From assembly GCA_002351535.1 (NCBI GenBank), contig DEGR01000042.1, positions 1,261 to 27,763 of the forward strand: a DNA stretch of 26,503 nt, in the 5' to 3' direction. The stretch comes from Lachnospira sp. UBA2821. GTDB taxonomy: Bacteria; Bacillota; Clostridia; Lachnospirales; Lachnospiraceae. Shown in pieces: positions 6,969 through 14,157 of this stretch. The notes below the pieces were generated by a model. It was not told the DNA's origin. It ran no database searches and saw only the letters and a program-made list of their open reading frames with translations. A program made the position numbers and the translations under genes. Position 1 is the first letter of the stretch. Each line of letters begins with the position of its first letter.

Positions 6969-7298
6969 TTACACCTCCTTGTAATCAATCTTAATGTAAT
7001 CTTCATTTCCTGCTTCAATCATCGAATTTATCCCAAGGACAAATGAATTAATCAGCAATAGGCTTTCACTACTAACCTCTCCCGAAAAACTGAATTTTAT
7101 GTATCCCGTATGTTCGTTCTGGTCAAGTGTGAATTCATCTTCTGTAAATGCTTCAATGGAATTAATAGTATTGAGTGTAAGCACTGATACGCCTGCACAT
7201 ACTATATCGCTTCCACTTTCAGAATATCCGGCATGTCCGGACAGCTCAAATCCTTTCAGATTATCATATCCGTCCCGGAAAATAGTAACCATAATCAT
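6969..7298 (-). CDS. prp: Prp, cysteine protease for L27 processing
   Basis: A 109-residue member of the YsxB/Prp family, always encoded between rplU and rpmA in bacteria whose L27 carries an extension. The catalytic pair is visible: His22 in SGHAGYSESG and Cys34 in DIVCAGVS, at the same residue numbers as reported for Staphylococcus aureus Prp. It cuts the MLQMNLQFF-type extension of L27. The start at 7298 is 12 bases after the rplU stop and lacks a strong ribosome binding site. An alternative ATG is two codons downstream. Expression is probably coupled to rplU translation. Confidence 0.95.
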   Translation of the reverse strand: MIMVTIFRDGYDNLKGFELSGHAGYSESGSDIVCAGVSVLTLNTINSIEAFTEDEFTLDQNEHTGYIKFSFSGEVSSESLLLINSFVLGINSMIEAGNEDYIKIDYKEV

Positions 7299-7310
7299 AT
7301 TTCAATAAAA

Positions 7311-7619
7311 TTATGCGTTAATTTTGTCAATCTTTACTTCTGTATAAGACTGTCTATGACCATTCTTCTTGTGATATCCAGTTTTTCTCTTATACTTATA
7401 AACAATAACTTTTCTGCTTCTTCCTTCTGAAACAACTGTTGCAGATACAGTGGCATTGTCAACTGTTGGATTACCAACAACAACTTCACCATTGTTAACA
7501 AGAAGAACTTTATCAAATGTTACTGTCTCTCCGGCTTCAACACCAAGCTTCTCAACTTTGATTACGTCGCCTTCAGATACTTTGTACTGCTTACCACCTG
7601 TTGCTATAATTGCGTACAT
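7311..7619 (-). CDS. rplU: 50S ribosomal protein L21
   Basis: A 102-residue L21 of normal length. It begins MYAIIATGGKQYKVSEGD, the standard family start, and ends with the RKTGYHKKNGHRQSYTEVKI motif that contacts 23S rRNA. A GGAGGTG ribosome binding site precedes the ATG closely. It opens the rplU-prp-rpmA operon and is preceded by a predicted leader RNA and a good sigma-A promoter. The ORF in another frame over the same bases is a shadow. Confidence 0.98.
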   Translation of the reverse strand: MYAIIATGGKQYKVSEGDVIKVEKLGVEAGETVTFDKVLLVNNGEVVVGNPTVDNATVSATVVSEGRSRKVIVYKYKRKTGYHKKNGHRQSYTEVKIDKINA

Positions 7620-7697
7620 ATGGCACCTCCTATTTCAATTACTCGCCAGCTTCGGTGTGCATTAATGCATCTCATAAACCCCACTGTGCGGCATACT
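7620..7697 (-). ncRNA. probable L21 leader (ribosomal protein autoregulation element)
   Basis: The 5' untranslated region of rplU is about 75 bases long and structured. It includes a 12-base palindrome TGCATTAATGCA at 7658-7669, a GGGGTTTATGAGA segment and outer GCC/GGC arms that could close a multi-stem element just before the ribosome binding site. L21 leaders are an established Firmicutes family at this position. I infer membership from position and compact structure, not from an alignment. Confidence 0.55.
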
Positions 7698-7702
7698 ATG
7701 AT

Positions 7703-7731
7703 ACAATATCATAATTAATGTAATATGTCAA
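7703..7731 (-). promoter_or_regulatory. promoter of rplU-prp-rpmA
   Basis: On the minus strand a perfect TTGACA (7731-7726) and TATTGT (7708-7703) are separated by 17 bases. The start of transcription would fall near 7696, giving the leader described above. Confidence 0.75.
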
Positions 7732-7746
7732 GCATTATATTTATTG

Positions 7747-8136
7747 TTATGATTCCTGCTCTATTGGTTCTAATTGAGAAGTATCCGCATTTTCTCCATT
7801 AATAGTAATATCATATGTTCCATCACCATTATCCTTATAATAAAAGCTTATTGTTGCTCCATCCGTATTCGTAAGATACATTGATGAATCATCATATTTA
7901 ACATCATACTCTCCCGCATTCTTCTTATCATCTGATATGACAAGTGAACCGTCTTTATTAAACTGCCATGTATTTCCATCAGCCGAATTCTTATATTTTC
8001 CCATAATAACATTACTCTTTGCATCTTTTGGAACTACAGCAGTATTAACACCACTATCAGTACATGCTGATAATAAAGATAATGCCATAATTGTAATAGC
8101 AAATATCAATACTTTTATTTTACATGATTTTCTCAT
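7747..8136 (-). CDS. small lipoprotein of unknown function
   Basis: A 129-residue secreted lipoprotein. Residues 1-25 form a lipoprotein signal: MRKSCKIK, a hydrophobic stretch, and the lipobox LLSAC with the lipidated Cys25. The mature part of about 104 residues has a beta-rich pattern (GKYKNSADGNTWQFNKDGSLVI...GEYDVKYDDSSMYLT...TISFYYKDNGDGTYDITING). This resembles the small all-beta lipocalin-like or DUF5640-type domains of clostridial lipoproteins, but no family is certain. An AGGAGG site precedes the ATG. It is divergent from the two-TM gene at 8335 and shares a control region with it. A promoter is predicted at 8195-8223. Confidence 0.82.
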   Translation of the reverse strand: MRKSCKIKVLIFAITIMALSLLSACTDSGVNTAVVPKDAKSNVIMGKYKNSADGNTWQFNKDGSLVISDDKKNAGEYDVKYDDSSMYLTNTDGATISFYYKDNGDGTYDITINGENADTSQLEPIEQES

Positions 8137-8194
8137 AATTTATAATTCATCCTCCTGTTAAAATCAATTCTATCTCCTGCAGCTACGCCTATAC

Positions 8195-8223
8195 ATTTTA
8201 CTAACATATTGTATATTTTGCAA
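8195..8223 (-). promoter_or_regulatory. predicted promoter of the lipoprotein gene
   Basis: On the minus strand TTGCAA (8223-8218) and TAAAAT (8200-8195) are 17 bases apart, about 60 bases before the start codon. The phased repeats at 8237-8269 lie just upstream of its -35 box. Confidence 0.55.
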
Positions 8224-8236
8224 ATGCTTTTTGTAT

Positions 8237-8269
8237 ACTTTACAATTACTTTATAATTACTTTACAACC
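8237..8269 (+). promoter_or_regulatory. three phased 11-bp repeats, PhoP-box-like operator
   Basis: Three consecutive 11-base units, ACTTTACAATT, ACTTTATAATT and ACTTTACAACC, are head-to-tail. They give hexamers TTTACA, TTTATA, TTTACA with exact 5-base spacers. OmpR-class regulators such as Bacillus PhoP bind TT(A/T/C)ACA repeats with this spacing, one helical turn apart. The last hexamer ends 12 bases before a perfect TATAAT at 8279-8284, which has no good -35 box, as expected for an activated promoter driving the gene at 8335. The regulator itself is not in the window. Confidence 0.5.
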
Positions 8270-8278
8270 TAAAACTTG

Positions 8279-8284
8279 TATAAT
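8279..8284 (+). promoter_or_regulatory. -10 box of the plus-strand envelope genes
   Basis: TATAAT, perfect -10 match, about 50 bases upstream of the start at 8335. The best -35 candidate (TTACTT, 8257-8262) is poor and lies inside the phased repeats, so activation by a bound regulator is likely. Confidence 0.5.
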
Positions 8285-8334
8285 CCAAAAAATTGTGGTA
8301 CATTGTAGATATTCTAAGAAAGGACTTTAATCAG

Positions 8335-8637
8335 ATGGATTCATACATAAAAGAAATAATATATGCTTTTTCCATCACGTTTTCTATGATAGTGTGTGGA
8401 ATATGTATTCTTACAATGCATTATAATGTAGCATTATTCATGCTTATGCTGGCTGCTGTTTTTATTCTCCTTGAGTTCTATTCGCTCTTTATAAGAATAG
8501 AGAACACTGATGTTATCGAGACTAAAAAGAACAGCCACATTATTGAACCTGCCGGAAATGAATTTACATTTCAGGACGGATATGATGCCGTATCTGAGCC
8601 CGTTATAAGAAAACCGGAAGGTTTTAAAAAAAGATAA
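8335..8637 (+). CDS. hypothetical protein with two membrane segments
   Basis: A 100-residue protein. Two hydrophobic segments, about residues 8-28 (IIYAFSITFSMIVCGICILTM) and 31-51 (NVALFMLMLAAVFILLEFYSL), form a hairpin through the membrane. A polar tail of about 48 residues follows (RIENTDVIETKKN...RKPEGFKKR), probably cytoplasmic. The ATG at 8335 has AAAGGA about ten bases upstream; an in-frame TTG at 8293 has no such site. It lies 46 bases before the SH3b gene on the same strand and is likely co-transcribed. No family is recognised. Confidence 0.72.
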   Translation: MDSYIKEIIYAFSITFSMIVCGICILTMHYNVALFMLMLAAVFILLEFYSLFIRIENTDVIETKKNSHIIEPAGNEFTFQDGYDAVSEPVIRKPEGFKKR

Positions 8638-8683
8638 CTGCCCTGGAACAGTTAAAATATTATGAAATGGAGATTGTTATTCT

Positions 8684-9448
8684 ATGTCAAAATATTATAA
8701 AACAATTATGATTATTATATCAGCAGACATAATTGCAATCGCAGTTATGTTTTTACTCGGAATAACCGGTACAGTTGACCCATCGAAGAAGTTGTTATCT
8801 TCTGATGAAACAACTGTAATTCCTACTAATGAAAAACAATCAGCCACTGATTCTTCAGGTATAACAGAACCCCCATCTTCAGATGATGATAATATTGCAA
8901 CACAGACAATTTCGTCAGATGCTACAACAGACAATACTGACAGCACAGACAATCTGAATACCGAACAGACAACGCCGCCGGATATATCCGGCACAGAGAC
9001 AACCAGTGATGTCACGGATAATAATACAGAACAGTTTATTGTTCTTTCAACTACTTCAAAGGTATATTTAAGAGAAATGCCATCAACCAATGGCAAAATA
9101 ATCAAAGAACTTTCTTCTGATTCATATGGAAATGTAATATCCACAGACGGAAGATGGACCAAGGTTGAATATCAGGGAACTACCGGCTATGTATTTACAG
9201 ATTATCTTGCAACAGGTGCAACAGCTAAAGATTTAATTAAAAATCTCAGCTACTCAAAAGTTATAGTGAATAGTTCATGTAACATGCGCCGTTCACCCGA
9301 TACCAACGATAAAGTATTTGGTAATGCAATGGCTGGAACTACATATCGTTATGATAAATCCAAAAGTAACGATAACTGGTACGCAATATATCTCGAAGAT
9401 GGCTCAATGGCATATATCTCTACAGGTTATGCATCTGTATGTAATTAA
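8684..9448 (+). CDS. membrane-anchored protein with two SH3b domains
   Basis: A 254-residue protein anchored by one N-terminal membrane segment (about 7-28). A Ser/Thr/Asp-rich linker covers about 30-115 and probably spans the cell wall. Two bacterial SH3 domains follow. The first, about 118-176, has VYLREMPSTNGKIIKELSS, a WTKVEYQGTTGYV strand pair and DYLA. The second, about 190-252, has CNMRRSPDTNDKVFGNAMAGTTYR, NWYAIYLEDGSMAYI and STGYA. SH3b domains commonly bind peptidoglycan. There is no attached hydrolase domain, so it may be a targeting or sensing protein. The ATG has a GGAG about 11 bases upstream. A strong terminator follows. The long minus-strand ORF across the linker is a shadow. 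Confidence 0.85.
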   Translation: MSKYYKTIMIIISADIIAIAVMFLLGITGTVDPSKKLLSSDETTVIPTNEKQSATDSSGITEPPSSDDDNIATQTISSDATTDNTDSTDNLNTEQTTPPDISGTETTSDVTDNNTEQFIVLSTTSKVYLREMPSTNGKIIKELSSDSYGNVISTDGRWTKVEYQGTTGYVFTDYLATGATAKDLIKNLSYSKVIVNSSCNMRRSPDTNDKVFGNAMAGTTYRYDKSKSNDNWYAIYLEDGSMAYISTGYASVCN

Positions 9449-9461
9449 CTTTATATAACAT

Positions 9462-9494
9462 AAAAAAGCACACCGTTCACCGGTGTGCTTTTTT
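9462..9494. terminator. bidirectional terminator
   Basis: A perfect 14-bp stem (9462-9475 with 9481-9494) has a 5-base loop, with six A at one base and six T at the other. It ends the plus-strand SH3b transcript and also lies downstream of the minus-strand DUF2442 gene. Confidence 0.95.
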
Positions 9495-9550
9495 AATCTA
9501 ATCAAACTATCACAATTTTATATATAATTTCATATTCCGCACAATTAAAA

Positions 9551-9823
9551 TTATATAGCTTTTGTTTCACTATTCTGATTCTGATTTCTGTCTACTCTTG
9601 TCATAGCAAAAATCTCTGAAAGACTTAAAGTAATTCTTCCATTCGCCCAGATTATAGAATCACCATCTGTATAAGCATCCTGAAAAAGAAATTCATCCTT
9701 CAATTCATTAAATCTCATAGTTTCTAATTTTTCTGTCATATTAAGGTAAATAACACTTCCTGACTCTAACTCTACTAAAAGTCTGTAACCATACTTTGGT
9801 TCTACCTCTCTAATCCTAGCCAT
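9551..9823 (-). CDS. DUF2442 domain protein
   Basis: A 90-residue protein matching the DUF2442 pattern: YGYRLLVELESGSVIYLNMTE, then LETMRFNELKDEFLFQDAYTDGDSIIWANG, ending with LSLSEIF. Usual members read L(L/V)xFxxGexRxFD...F..L.d..lFxxv...ggtivWpng..d. Function is not established; members often sit beside DUF4160 genes in toxin-antitoxin-like pairs, but no partner is present here. A polar Asn/Gln-rich tail (NQNQNSETKAI) is unusual. The AGGAGG site is excellent. It has its own predicted promoter and shares a bidirectional terminator with the SH3b gene. Confidence 0.8.
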   Translation of the reverse strand: MARIREVEPKYGYRLLVELESGSVIYLNMTEKLETMRFNELKDEFLFQDAYTDGDSIIWANGRITLSLSEIFAMTRVDRNQNQNSETKAI

Positions 9824-9851
9824 AATAATACCTCCTATTTTATATATCCTT

Positions 9852-9880
9852 TTTATATCTTACATACAAATCCCTTACAA
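9852..9880 (-). promoter_or_regulatory. predicted promoter of the DUF2442 gene
   Basis: On the minus strand TTGTAA (9880-9875) and TATAAA (9857-9852) are separated by 17 bases, about 28 bases before the start codon. Confidence 0.55.
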
Positions 9881-9906
9881 TCATTATTATATTATTTTTT
9901 TTGAAA

Positions 9907-9932
9907 AATACTACCCCCCAAAAGTAGGTATT
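9907..9932 (-). other. imperfect inverted repeat around a C6/G6 core
   Basis: Arms AATACTAC and GTAGGTATT flank CCCCCCAAAA. On the minus strand the hairpin is followed by TTTTTC, so it may be a weak terminator for the luxR-type gene that ends at 9970. A run of six C is conspicuous in such AT-rich DNA, and the repeat also lies upstream of the DUF2442 promoter, so a protein-binding site is the alternative. Confidence 0.35.
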
Positions 9933-9969
9933 ATGAATTTTTTGTTAATAAACACGTCTTGTTAATAAT

Positions 9970-12438
9970 TTATTCATATACTTTTGTTAATTCAGAACGA
10001 TTAGCAATTCCCAACTTACTGTATATCATTTTAAGATTACTTTTAACTGTATTTTCAGAAATATGAAGTTGTAATGCTATTTCTTTGTTAGTATATCTCT
10101 TTGCGGCAAGTGATGCTATCTCATTTTCCCTTTTCGTAAGTCCGTTCGCATTATTTTCAACTATTTTAAAACGTGACCGGTACAACTTTGCGTATTCAAC
10201 AACATGCACAACGAACTCATCTTTTTCGAGCTGACTATCACTTAATATATTCTGAATCCTTTCATAATTCTCAACAAATGGAAGAATTATATCATCCTTT
10301 TTGGCAATATTTATCGCTTCCATCATAAACGTTACCGCTTTGTTAATATCATTATTTAAAGACATATTGGCAATCGCTATATAAATATATGTGTAAATAT
10401 TACCAAGTCCACTTTTATATATTCCCGCAATACCGAGCATCTGCCCGCTTATTCCAAGAAATTTCTTATACTGTTCTGTATCAATAAGATATCTTCCGAA
10501 TACCATATTGGCATATGCAAGACTATATACTACGCATTTTTTCTCAATTGCCGCACTATCCATAAGCCATGAATTAATTTTGTCACTTCTTCCAAGAAGC
10601 GTATACAGATAACTCTTTCCCAGTTCCACCGTAATATTATCGGCATCACATTTTTCATCACTCATTTTCTTTCTTATAGTTCTGGAAATGTATTTTATAT
10701 TATCAAAATCATTCTTATAAACAGATATTCTGGCAAGAATGTACAACGCTCCAATGTATATATTTGTCTGCTCTCTTGTCTCAGACATGTATAAAGCCTT
10801 ATGACTTAATACCTCCGCACCATCAAAATCCATCCTGTTAAGAAGAATCTCTGCTTTCATCAATGCTTCTGCACCCTTGCCATTTCCACCTGTTATCCTG
10901 TAATAGTATGGCAGAGTCTCCTCGAGTTCTTTAAGTGTTTCATCTGCCTTTATATCTGTTCTGTACAATCCAAACATGACAGACGGAGTTTTGAATGTCC
11001 ATGTAAAACCTGAAGAAATCTTTTCATCAGGTGCTTTTATATAATCAGCAGCCTGCATAAAATATTGTTTCATACAACCAACGTCATTATAAGCATTTAA
11101 TGCTTCTAATAACTTAAGTTCGCCTGTAAGTCTTTCTCTTTTTTTGTCAGATATAAATTCTTTCTCCTCAAGGCTTTCTCTGACAAAGTCACATTCCTGT
11201 ATAAAGAAATCTTTTTCATGATATATGTACAAAACGAGGCACATCACAATCTGCGAATCCAGAAACCTTCTTTTATACTCCGTTTCAACACCTGACACTA
11301 TATTAATAAACATCTGCTTATTATCATTATTTACAAACCCCTCGATATCACAAATATTAAAGTCCATTCCATATATTGCTTTATAATTCTTTGCCTTGTA
11401 AAATGCCTTGAATGCATTTTCAAATTCACCGTTTCCTGCATACCATCTACCAATCTGGGAATATATTTCATTCTGAAATATCGGTTCGAGATTTTTTCTC
11501 TCTTCCTCAAGAAAGAAGCGCAGTATTCCATGAATTGTATATTTTCTTCCTGACTTGTTATAATAAATAAGCTTATTACTTCCAAGCATATCCTTAATCT
11601 CTTTTTCGGAAAGTTTATTATCAGCCATCATCAATGCCTGTCTGATTGTAAAACTCCCAAATAATCCCAGCCTTATCAGCAAATCCTGACAGTTAACTGA
11701 CAATCTGTCCCAGAACATCTCGCCTATAAGCTCATTAATACTTATGTCTTTGTCAAACTCCTTATTCTCGATATAATATAATAACTGAAGATATATTGCA
11801 CTAATCCATCCGTCAGTATATTTTTGCAGATATACAGCCTCATCTTCAGAAAGCTTAATTCCACATTTTCTGTAATAATTAATTATCTCTTCGTGAGTAA
11901 ACTCAAAATCTTTCTTGCTAATATAATTAACATCTTCATCATTATATATGAGTTCACTTAAAACTGTTGTACTAAGAGTCTGGGTTAAAAATACCATTCT
12001 AAGTCTGCTGTTATATACCCTTGCAGATTCTACAAGAAGCTTTGATATCATTTCATCTGATATATTATGAAAATTATCAAACACAATAATCAGATTATCA
12101 TTCACTTCTATATCTTTCAAAATATTAATTGCCTGATTACAACTATTTTCATCAACAGGATAACCACATGCCTTTAATTCATCTGCAGTTTTTTCATCTG
12201 CCATTCTTATCAATGAGCAAAACTTATCAAAAAAAACTACATCATCCTTTCGTTCAATATTAATCCATATATATGTCAAATCAGACTCTTCCATATAATG
12301 ATGAACTGATGTAGTTTTTCCATAACCAAGAGGAGCCTCAACAATTGTCAAGGCCTCACTCTTAATAGTATCAAGTTTTTCTAATAACTTTTCCGGAAAA
12401 TATAATAGTTTTGAATTGTAACGTCCCACTACTGCCAT
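9970..12438 (-). CDS. MalT-like LuxR-family regulator with STAND ATPase
   Basis: An 822-residue ATP-dependent transcriptional regulator of the MalT/LAL class. The N-terminal NTPase carries a P-loop APLGYGKTT at residues 35-43 and a Walker B strand LIIVFDN at 116-122. A winged-helix region and a long helical repeat (TPR-like) segment, about 330-750, form the sensor and self-association part. The C-terminal LuxR helix-turn-helix spans 765-822 (LTKRENEIASLAAKRYTNKEIALQLHISENTVKSN). Such proteins switch on when ATP and a ligand bind. The ligand cannot be told from sequence. It is 30 bases downstream of gpsA, likely read from the same transcript; the ribosome binding site is G-rich but poor (GGGGGCAGAG). 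No typical target gene lies beside it. Confidence 0.9.
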   Translation of the reverse strand: MAVVGRYNSKLLYFPEKLLEKLDTIKSEALTIVEAPLGYGKTTSVHHYMEESDLTYIWINIERKDDVVFFDKFCSLIRMADEKTADELKACGYPVDENSCNQAINILKDIEVNDNLIIVFDNFHNISDEMISKLLVESARVYNSRLRMVFLTQTLSTTVLSELIYNDEDVNYISKKDFEFTHEEIINYYRKCGIKLSEDEAVYLQKYTDGWISAIYLQLLYYIENKEFDKDISINELIGEMFWDRLSVNCQDLLIRLGLFGSFTIRQALMMADNKLSEKEIKDMLGSNKLIYYNKSGRKYTIHGILRFFLEEERKNLEPIFQNEIYSQIGRWYAGNGEFENAFKAFYKAKNYKAIYGMDFNICDIEGFVNNDNKQMFINIVSGVETEYKRRFLDSQIVMCLVLYIYHEKDFFIQECDFVRESLEEKEFISDKKRERLTGELKLLEALNAYNDVGCMKQYFMQAADYIKAPDEKISSGFTWTFKTPSVMFGLYRTDIKADETLKELEETLPYYYRITGGNGKGAEALMKAEILLNRMDFDGAEVLSHKALYMSETREQTNIYIGALYILARISVYKNDFDNIKYISRTIRKKMSDEKCDADNITVELGKSYLYTLLGRSDKINSWLMDSAAIEKKCVVYSLAYANMVFGRYLIDTEQYKKFLGISGQMLGIAGIYKSGLGNIYTYIYIAIANMSLNNDINKAVTFMMEAINIAKKDDIILPFVENYERIQNILSDSQLEKDEFVVHVVEYAKLYRSRFKIVENNANGLTKRENEIASLAAKRYTNKEIALQLHISENTVKSNLKMIYSKLGIANRSELTKVYE

Positions 12439-12468
12439 ATGTCTCTGCCCCCATTTAAGATAAATGTA

Positions 12469-13479
12469 CTAATCCCATAAAACAGCAGGATTTTCACTTG
12501 TCTTACTTCTAATCATAAGATCTTTTACCGCATCTGCTGCATTAAGACCGTCAAATAAAACTTCATTTACCTTTTCAATAATAGGCATTGAAATGTTATA
12601 TTTCTTACCAAGTGCAAGAGCAGCTTTAGCTGAATATACACCCTCAACAACCATGTTAACTTCCTTCATTGCCTCTTCCATTGAGTAACCTTTTCCTATA
12701 AGAATACCTGCTCTTCTGTTTCTGCTATGCATGCTTGCACATGTTACAATCAGGTCTCCAATTCCGGTAAGTCCACAGAAAGTCTCAAACTTTCCACCCA
12801 TGGCAACTCCAAGTCTTGTAATCTCATTAATTCCTCTTGTAATAAGTGCAGCTTTAGTGTTATCACCATATCCAAGTCCATCTGCAATTCCTGCCGCAAG
12901 TGCAATTACATTCTTAAGTGCCCCGCCAAGTTCAATGCCAAGAACATCTGAACTTACATATACTCTGAAGCAGTCGCTCATAAATACATTCTGTATATAT
13001 TCTGCAGTTTTCTTTGTTGTTGCTCCGGCAACACATGTTGTTGGAATTCCTCTTCCGACTTCTTCGGCATGACTCGGACCTGATAATACTGCAACATCCA
13101 TTCCCGGTACTTCTTCATTGATTATATCTGTAAGTGTAAGCAATGTTGATTCCTCAATACCTTTGGCAACATTTATAATTAACTGGCCTTCTTTTAACAT
13201 TCCCTTTAATCTTCCTGCTGTCTGTCTTGTAAATGATGATGCAACAGCCATAACAATAATATCTTTATTATCTGCTGCTTTATTTAAATCCGCTGTAACT
13301 TCAATTTCATCCGGAATCTTAATCCCCGGAAGACTTTTAGAATTTTCACGTTTTTCCAAAAGCATATCTACTTCACTCTGTAAAGCAGACCACACCGTCA
13401 CCTTATGTCCATTATTATGTAATAGAACTGCTATTGCAAGTCCCCATCCTCCTGCTCCTAAAATTGAAACCTCTGCCAT
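12469..13479 (-). CDS. gpsA: NAD(P)-dependent glycerol-3-phosphate dehydrogenase GpsA
   Basis: A 336-residue enzyme that reduces dihydroxyacetone phosphate to sn-glycerol-3-phosphate for phospholipid synthesis. From the chosen start, the Rossmann motif GAGGWG lies at residues 8-13. NVAKGIEEST, SGPSHAEEV and GALKNVIALAAGIADGLGYGDNTKAALITRG (catalytic lysine and substrate segment) follow. The ATG at 13479 is chosen because AAGGTG lies about eight bases upstream and homologues begin at this point. An upstream in-frame ATG at 13503 would add eight residues. It is directly downstream of plsY, which uses its product. Confidence 0.97.
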   Translation of the reverse strand: MAEVSILGAGGWGLAIAVLLHNNGHKVTVWSALQSEVDMLLEKRENSKSLPGIKIPDEIEVTADLNKAADNKDIIVMAVASSFTRQTAGRLKGMLKEGQLIINVAKGIEESTLLTLTDIINEEVPGMDVAVLSGPSHAEEVGRGIPTTCVAGATTKKTAEYIQNVFMSDCFRVYVSSDVLGIELGGALKNVIALAAGIADGLGYGDNTKAALITRGINEITRLGVAMGGKFETFCGLTGIGDLIVTCASMHSRNRRAGILIGKGYSMEEAMKEVNMVVEGVYSAKAALALGKKYNISMPIIEKVNEVLFDGLNAADAVKDLMIRSKTSENPAVLWD

Positions 13480-13512
13480 ATCTTCCACACCTTTCCTGCT
13501 CATACGAACAAA

Positions 13513-14157
13513 TCAAATATCTTTTGGCTGACCAATTCTTCTTTCGTTTCCAGCAATCAGTCTCTGTATATTTGTCCTATGCTTAATAAATGCTAATGCA
13601 CATATAATAAATACAATAATGATGCCTTCTATTCTGTCTGTTCCCTTAAGATTAATTATACCAGTCATTGCAAATACAGTAAACTCTATAAAAAATCCTG
13701 CTGCCATACATAAAGATGCCAGAGAAACATACTTTGACACTAATAATACTATTACAAATGTAAACAGTGCAAGCAAAAGTAATCTGTAATCCAACAGACC
13801 GCATACAACTCCTGAAGTTGCTGCTATTCCTTTTCCTCCTCTAAATCCCATGTAAAACGGAAAATTATGTCCTAGTATAACACCAAGACCTGTATATAAT
13901 TGTAATACCATTATAGCCTCTTTTGTATTATTCCTAAACACAAAATATACTATAAGTAACGCAAACAATGCCTTAAGAGCATCTCCAAGATATGTTATTA
14001 TCCCTGCTTTTTTGCCGAGCACCCTCATTGTATTAGTAGTTCCTGCATTACCACTTCCATAATCTCTTATATCAACATGATTAAGTTTACCGTAGATGTA
14101 TCCCGTCTGAAACAAACCGAACGCATACCCGATAATCAGACAAATCACTCTTTCCAT
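13513..14157 (-). CDS. plsY: acyl-phosphate:glycerol-3-phosphate acyltransferase PlsY
   Basis: A 214-residue multi-spanning membrane enzyme that transfers an acyl group from acyl-phosphate to glycerol-3-phosphate, making lysophosphatidic acid. All three family motifs are present: YGSGNAGTTNTMRVLGKKAG near residue 33, GHNFPFYMGFRGGKGIAT in the middle, and a C-terminal FIKHRTNIQRLIAGNE. Five membrane helices fit the hydrophobic pattern. The start overlaps the der stop by one base (TAATG), indicating translational coupling. It sits between der and gpsA, a common pairing with the enzyme that makes its substrate. Confidence 0.97.
   Translation of the reverse strand: MERVICLIIGYAFGLFQTGYIYGKLNHVDIRDYGSGNAGTTNTMRVLGKKAGIITYLGDALKALFALLIVYFVFRNNTKEAIMVLQLYTGLGVILGHNFPFYMGFRGGKGIAATSGVVCGLLDYRLLLLALFTFVIVLLVSKYVSLASLCMAAGFFIEFTVFAMTGIINLKGTDRIEGIIIVFIICALAFIKHRTNIQRLIAGNERRIGQPKDI

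Noticed and set aside
8695..9162. Minus-strand ORF of 155 codons opposite the SH3b gene
   Set aside because: It exists because the Ser/Thr/Asp-rich linker codons lack stops on the complementary strand; no ribosome binding site and low-complexity Val/Ser-rich product.
9551..9823. DUF2442 gene considered as half of a toxin-antitoxin pair
   Set aside because: No DUF4160 or other partner gene is adjacent; the neighbours are a terminator and a promoter region.
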